DNA from: Microbacterium foliorum
Lineage (GTDB): Bacteria; Actinomycetota; Actinomycetes; Actinomycetales; Microbacteriaceae
DNA: 64,000 nucleotides
Assembly (NCBI RefSeq): GCF_006385575.1
Contig: NZ_CP041040.1
Span: forward strand, 558,001 to 622,000
Reading direction: 5' to 3'
Shown here: positions 60,249 to 64,000 of the stretch, one piece after another
How the letters are laid out: the number at the start of each line of letters is the position of its first letter
Numbering within the stretch: position 1 is the first letter of the stretch
Notes under the pieces: generated by a model
Seen by the model: the letters and a program-made list of their open reading frames with translations, nothing else
The model's database searches: none
Told to the model about the DNA's origin: nothing
Made by a program: the position numbers and the translations under genes

Positions 60249-61778
60249 GTGGTAGACGCAGCCTCCGCCCGAAGCGCTCCCCCCACCGCGCTCGAGCTGC
60301 ATCGGGTCGTGAAGTCCTTCGGCCCCGTCGTCGCACTCCGCTCCGGCAGCCTGACGCTCCGCCCCGGTTCCATCCACGCCCTCATCGGCGAGAACGGCGC
60401 GGGCAAGTCGACGATGGTGAAGATCATGGCCGGTCTCTACCGCCGCGACTCGGGGGACTTCCGCCTGCACGGCGAAGACGTCGACTTCACCAGCACCGCC
60501 CAGTCGAAGGCCGCGGGCATCGCGGTCATCTATCAGGAGCCGACGCTGTTCCCTGATCTCTCGGTGACGGAGAACATCTTCATGGGGCGACAGCCCACGG
60601 GGTTCCTCGGTCGTATCGACCGCAAGGCGATGCGCACCGAGGTCGACCGGATCTTCCGCCGCCTGGGCGTGACGCTCGACCCTGACCGCATCACCGAGGG
60701 CCTGTCGATCGCCGACCAGCAGATCATCGAGATCGCCAAGGCGATCTCCCTCGACGCGAGTGTGCTGATCATGGATGAGCCGACGGCTGCACTCAGCGGC
60801 GTCGAGGTCGACCGTCTGTTCGCCGTCGCCCGGAGCCTGCGTGACGAGGGCCGCGCGATCCTCTTCATCTCGCACCGCTTCGACGAGGTGTTCGACCTGT
60901 GCGACACCGTCACCGTCATGCGCGACGGCGCCTATATCGACACAACAGCCATCGCCGAGACGACGGTCGATGAGCTGGTCCGTCAGATGGTCGGACGCGA
61001 CGTCACCGAGTTGTTCCCCAAGCAAGAGGCCGTCGTCGGAGAGCCGCTGCTCGAGGTCACGGGACTCACCCGCCCCGGTGTCTTCCACGACATCTCCTTC
61101 ACCGTGCGTGCGGGCGAGATCGTCGCACTGGCCGGTCTCGTCGGGGCCGGGCGCTCCGAGGTCGCCCGCGCGGTCTTCGGCGTCGACCCGTACGACCAGG
61201 GACAGGTGCGGATGCTCGGCGCAGGTGTGGCGCGCCGCAACCCGACCGCCGCGATGCGCAGCGGACTCGCGCTCGTGCCTGAAGACCGCCGCAAGCAGGG
61301 CCTCGTGATCGACGCGGGTGTCGGCGGCAACATCACGCTCGCCATCCGTCGTCGGCTCTCGAAGTGGGGTCTGATCACCAGTGGCATCGAGAACCGAGCG
61401 GCGAAGGAATGGGCATCGCGCCTCGAGGTCAAGACGCACGCGCTCGACACTGTGGCATCCACCCTCTCCGGCGGAAACCAGCAGAAGGTCGTGCTGGCCA
61501 AGTGGCTGGCCACCGACCCGCGCGTCCTGATCATCGACGAGCCCACCCGAGGCATCGACGTCGGCACGAAGTCCGAGGTGCACCGGCTGCTCTCGCAGCT
61601 CGCGGGCGAGGGGCTGGGAATCCTGATGATCTCGTCCGAGCTGCCCGAGGTCCTCGGCATGGCAGACCGGGTGCTGGTCATGCGCGAAGGCCGCATCACT
61701 GCCGAGATATCCCGTGACGACGCCACCAGCGAGAACGTCATGTTCGCCGCCACCCACTCATCGGAGCTGCACGCATGA
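60249..61778 (+). CDS. Sugar ABC transporter ATPase, RhaT/RbsA type (fused)
   Basis: The 509-residue protein has two ABC domains. The first has Walker [10 protein letters not shown], signature [14 protein letters not shown] and Walker [12 protein letters not shown]. The second lacks a standard Walker A ([11 protein letters not shown]) but has the signature [15 protein letters not shown], as in all CUT2 ATPases. It powers uptake of a monosaccharide by the two permeases encoded next. The GTG at 60249 follows GGAGAGGAAAG. An ATPase followed by two permeases and a binding protein is the order of rhamnose (RhaTPQS) transporters. Confidence 0.88.
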   Translation: MVDAASARSAPPTALELHRVVKSFGPVVALRSGSLTLRPGSIHALIGENGAGKSTMVKIMAGLYRRDSGDFRLHGEDVDFTSTAQSKAAGIAVIYQEPTLFPDLSVTENIFMGRQPTGFLGRIDRKAMRTEVDRIFRRLGVTLDPDRITEGLSIADQQIIEIAKAISLDASVLIMDEPTAALSGVEVDRLFAVARSLRDEGRAILFISHRFDEVFDLCDTVTVMRDGAYIDTTAIAETTVDELVRQMVGRDVTELFPKQEAVVGEPLLEVTGLTRPGVFHDISFTVRAGEIVALAGLVGAGRSEVARAVFGVDPYDQGQVRMLGAGVARRNPTAAMRSGLALVPEDRRKQGLVIDAGVGGNITLAIRRRLSKWGLITSGIENRAAKEWASRLEVKTHALDTVASTLSGGNQQKVVLAKWLATDPRVLIIDEPTRGIDVGTKSEVHRLLSQLAGEGLGILMISSELPEVLGMADRVLVMREGRITAEISRDDATSENVMFAATHSSELHA

Positions 61779-62803
61779 GCGCCATCACCACGGCACCCGC
61801 GCCCGCCGCCGCCAAGAAGTCCTTCGGCGGAGTCGGCCGTGCACGGGAGTTCGGCATCCTCGCCGCGCTCGTGCTCGTCGTGATCGCCGCCACGGTGAAG
61901 AACCCCAACTTCCTGTTCAGCGCCGACGGGTGGCGAGACCTGCTGCTCACGCCGTCGATCCTCATGCTCGTCGCCGTCGGCCAGGCGATCGTCATCATCA
62001 CCCGGAACGTCGATCTCTCGGTCGGTTCGGTGATGGGCCTGACGGCATATCTGACCGGACGCCTGTTCGTCGACGTGCCCGGGATCCCGATCGTTCTCGT
62101 CGTGATCGCGGCCGTGCTGCTCGGCGCCTTCCTCGGCCTCGTGAACGGCGCGCTGGTCGCGTTCGCGAAGGTGCCGGCGATGGTGATCACCCTCGGCACT
62201 CTGTATGCCTACCGCGGCATCAACGTGCTGTGGACCGGCAGCGACCGCATCAACGCCTCCGATATGCCCAAGGACTTCCTCGCGCTCGGCACACAGCAGA
62301 TCCTCTTCATCCCGGTGCTGTCGATCGTCGCGGTGATCGTGCTCGCCCTCGCGGCCTGGTATCTGCGCAACACCCGCAGCGGCCGTGAGTATTACGCGAT
62401 CGGATCCGACCCGTCCGCCGCCGAGCTCTACGGGCTCAAAGTCACCCGCCGTGTGCTCTCGGCATTCGTGCTCTCCGGTGCGCTCGCCGGACTCGCGGGC
62501 GTCTTCTACGCCGCCCGGTACGGGTCGATCAGCTCGCAGGCCGGCAGCGGCTGGGAGCTGGATGCCGTCGGCGCCGCCGTCATCGGCGGCATCGCGATCA
62601 CCGGTGGAGTCGGCACCGTCTGGGGTGCGGCGATCGGCGCGATGCTCCTGATGACCATCAACCGCGCGCTGCCGATCCTCGGCATCCCCGACTTCTGGCA
62701 GCGCGCCGTCGTCGGCGTGCTGATCATCGGGGCCATCGTGCTCGACCGGGTGCTCGCGGTCAGACAGAGACGCCAGCTCATCGAGGCGAGGGACGAATCA
62801 TGA
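61775..62803 (+). CDS. CUT2 sugar ABC permease (RhaP-like)
   Basis: The 342-residue permease has eight to ten hydrophobic helices and the family motifs [18 protein letters not shown] and [17 protein letters not shown], followed by [15 protein letters not shown]. It overlaps the ATPase gene and the next permease gene by 4 nt each. It forms a heterodimeric pore with the following protein. Confidence 0.87.
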   Translation: MSAITTAPAPAAAKKSFGGVGRAREFGILAALVLVVIAATVKNPNFLFSADGWRDLLLTPSILMLVAVGQAIVIITRNVDLSVGSVMGLTAYLTGRLFVDVPGIPIVLVVIAAVLLGAFLGLVNGALVAFAKVPAMVITLGTLYAYRGINVLWTGSDRINASDMPKDFLALGTQQILFIPVLSIVAVIVLALAAWYLRNTRSGREYYAIGSDPSAAELYGLKVTRRVLSAFVLSGALAGLAGVFYAARYGSISSQAGSGWELDAVGAAVIGGIAITGGVGTVWGAAIGAMLLMTINRALPILGIPDFWQRAVVGVLIIGAIVLDRVLAVRQRRQLIEARDES

Positions 62804-63852
62804 CCACCACGACGACGACGGGGTCGATCCGCGTCATCCGCGACTACGACCGACCGCTCTGGCGGCGCATCTTCATCAACCGCGAGTTCGCGATCATCGC
62901 GCTGCTCGTGTTCGTGACCATCGTCGCTGCGGTGTCGATCCGCGGCTTCGCTCAGCCGATCACCGCGAACTACCTGCTGCTCGATGTGGCGCCGATCCTG
63001 CTGATCGCACTGCCCATGACCCTGGTGATGATCACGGGCGAGATCGACCTCTCGGTCGGATCCATGGTCGGACTCGCCAGCGTGGTGACGGGCGTGCTCA
63101 CCGAGTCGGGTGCCCCGTTCGAAGTAGCCGCCCTCGCGGCACTCCTGGTCGGCGTCGTGGGCGGTGCGTTCAACGGCTTCCTGGTGACGACCGTCGGTCT
63201 GCCGTCGCTCGCCGTCACGATCGGCACCCTCGCGCTGTTCCGTGGTCTCGCTGTCGGTCTGCTCGGCACCACCGCCGTGACCGACTTCCCCGAGACCTGG
63301 ACCGCACTGGCGAAGGCGAAGATCGCCGGCACGACGATCCCGTACATCGTGATCCCGTTCCTGATCCTGTTGGTGCTCTTCGCGGTGCTGCTGCACTTCA
63401 CGCCCTTCGGGCGAGGCGTGTTCGCGATCGGGCTGTCGAAGGATGCCGCACGGTTCTCCGGCGTGAACGTCGAACGGACGAAGTTCATCCTGTTCGTGCT
63501 CTCGGGTGTCGTCGCCGCCTTCGCCGGCATCTTCTACACGCTGCGCTTCGGCAGTGCTCGAGGTGACAACGCCACGGGGCTCGAGCTGCAGGTGATCGCG
63601 GCCGTCGTACTCGGCGGTGTGTCGGTCTTCGGCGGCAGGGGACACCTGCACGGTGTCGTCGCGGCGGTGCTGCTCATCGGGGTGCTGGGCAGCAGCCTGC
63701 GTCTCGCCGGCGTCACCTCGGACGTCATCAACATCATCACCGGCGGGCTGCTGATCTTCTCGGTCGTCGCGGCCAGCGCCCTCGCCTGGGTGCAGCGTGT
63801 GCGTGCGAAAGCCGGTCCACCACTGCGCGTAGCGGCCTCTCCCGCACCATGA
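62800..63852 (+). CDS. CUT2 sugar ABC permease (RhaQ-like)
   Basis: The 350-residue permease has the same family marks (TGEIDLSVGSMVGLASVV, FAIGLSKDAARFSGVNV, GGVSVFGGRGHLHG). Having two distinct CUT2 permeases is unusual outside rhamnose and AI-2 (Lsr) transporters; the surrounding pectin genes favour L-rhamnose. It overlaps the first permease gene by 4 nt. Confidence 0.87.
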   Translation: MTTTTTTGSIRVIRDYDRPLWRRIFINREFAIIALLVFVTIVAAVSIRGFAQPITANYLLLDVAPILLIALPMTLVMITGEIDLSVGSMVGLASVVTGVLTESGAPFEVAALAALLVGVVGGAFNGFLVTTVGLPSLAVTIGTLALFRGLAVGLLGTTAVTDFPETWTALAKAKIAGTTIPYIVIPFLILLVLFAVLLHFTPFGRGVFAIGLSKDAARFSGVNVERTKFILFVLSGVVAAFAGIFYTLRFGSARGDNATGLELQVIAAVVLGGVSVFGGRGHLHGVVAAVLLIGVLGSSLRLAGVTSDVINIITGGLLIFSVVAASALAWVQRVRAKAGPPLRVAASPAP

Positions 63853-63907
63853 GGCAGCCTCTCATCGCCGGCATCCGCCCGCGGTGATCATCACGAAAGG
63901 AAGAACA

Positions 63908-64000
63908 ATGATGTTTGCACGTAAGAAGATCGCGGGCTTCGCGGCTGTCGCCGTGGCCGCAGCGCTCGTGCTGACCGGCTGCGCCGACACCAGCGACGGA
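63908..64000 (+). CDS. Sugar-binding lipoprotein of the CUT2 transporter, 3' end outside
   Basis: The first 31 residues read MMFARKKIAGFAAVAVAAAL and then VLTGCADTSDG: a basic start, a hydrophobic core and the lipobox LTGC. AAAGGAAG precedes the ATG. Position after ATPase and two permeases predicts the substrate-binding protein (RhaS-like). The gene runs off the right edge, so its ligand-binding domain is not visible. Confidence 0.75.
   Translation, partial: MMFARKKIAGFAAVAVAAALVLTGCADTSDG

Overview
The window looks like a high-G+C actinobacterial chromosome, most likely a Microbacteriaceae (Microbacterium-like) genome. This rests on the ftsH-folE-folP-folB-folK-DUF3180-PH-PH-DUF2520 gene order, on frequent GTG starts, on several genes with no leader (a TANNNT box 6-7 nt before the start codon), and on the families present (DUF4192, DUF6153, F510_1955, DUF3631). 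The species call is an inference from gene content, not a database match.

Region 1 (1-10,469) is a mosaic mobile island. It opens with the end of a DUF3631 ATPase, then an orphan MobC-like relaxosome protein, a small ParB-like centromere-binding protein, an HTH protein and a serine resolvase broken by a 1-nt deletion. Next comes a copper-resistance cassette (csoR, copper chaperone, copB-type P-ATPase, DUF6153, DUF305 and F510_1955 lipoproteins). A small P-loop kinase follows. The island ends with a tyrosine phosphatase and a tyrosine integrase that both lack their 5' ends at the same junction. It abuts the 3' end of a tRNA-Phe gene, a classic integration site. A 21-bp motif recurs around the copper cassette in alternating orientation.

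Region 2 (10,469-36,000) is chromosomal backbone: tRNA-Phe, tRNA-Asp and tRNA-Glu, an M23 cell-wall hydrolase, ppa, a TMEM175-type channel, tilS, DUF937, hpt, ftsH and the folate operon with two PH-domain membrane proteins. DUF2207, lysS, DUF4192, a cardiolipin synthase, a lipoprotein with a duplicated domain, a lipid kinase, serS, a HAD phosphatase, tRNA-Ser and an LCP protein complete it.

Region 3 (36,000-64,000) is devoted to plant-polysaccharide use. A TetR-type regulator stands divergent to a GH3 beta-glucosidase. A five-gene operon encodes a plausible complete oxidative uronate route: two NAD(P)-dependent dehydrogenases, an enolase-superfamily dehydratase, a KdgD-type dehydratase and a ketoglutarate-semialdehyde dehydrogenase. 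Divergent to it is GH43-LacI-DUF6807-serine hydrolase. A six-gene operon carries a CUT1 importer (two permeases and a binding protein, no ATPase), a YesL-like protein, a cytoplasmic GH28 polygalacturonase and an unknown four-helix membrane protein. A LacI regulator, an M24-like protein lacking most metal ligands, a second Gfo/Idh oxidoreductase, a third LacI regulator and a RhaTPQ(S)-like sugar ABC transporter close the window.

The sugar genes probably work together. Pectin or rhamnogalacturonan oligomers would be imported, cut inside the cell by GH28, GH43 and GH3, and the galacturonate oxidised to 2-oxoglutarate. Short palindromes of two LacI types (AACCGGTT and AAnCGnTT) sit in the promoters of at least four of these transcription units.
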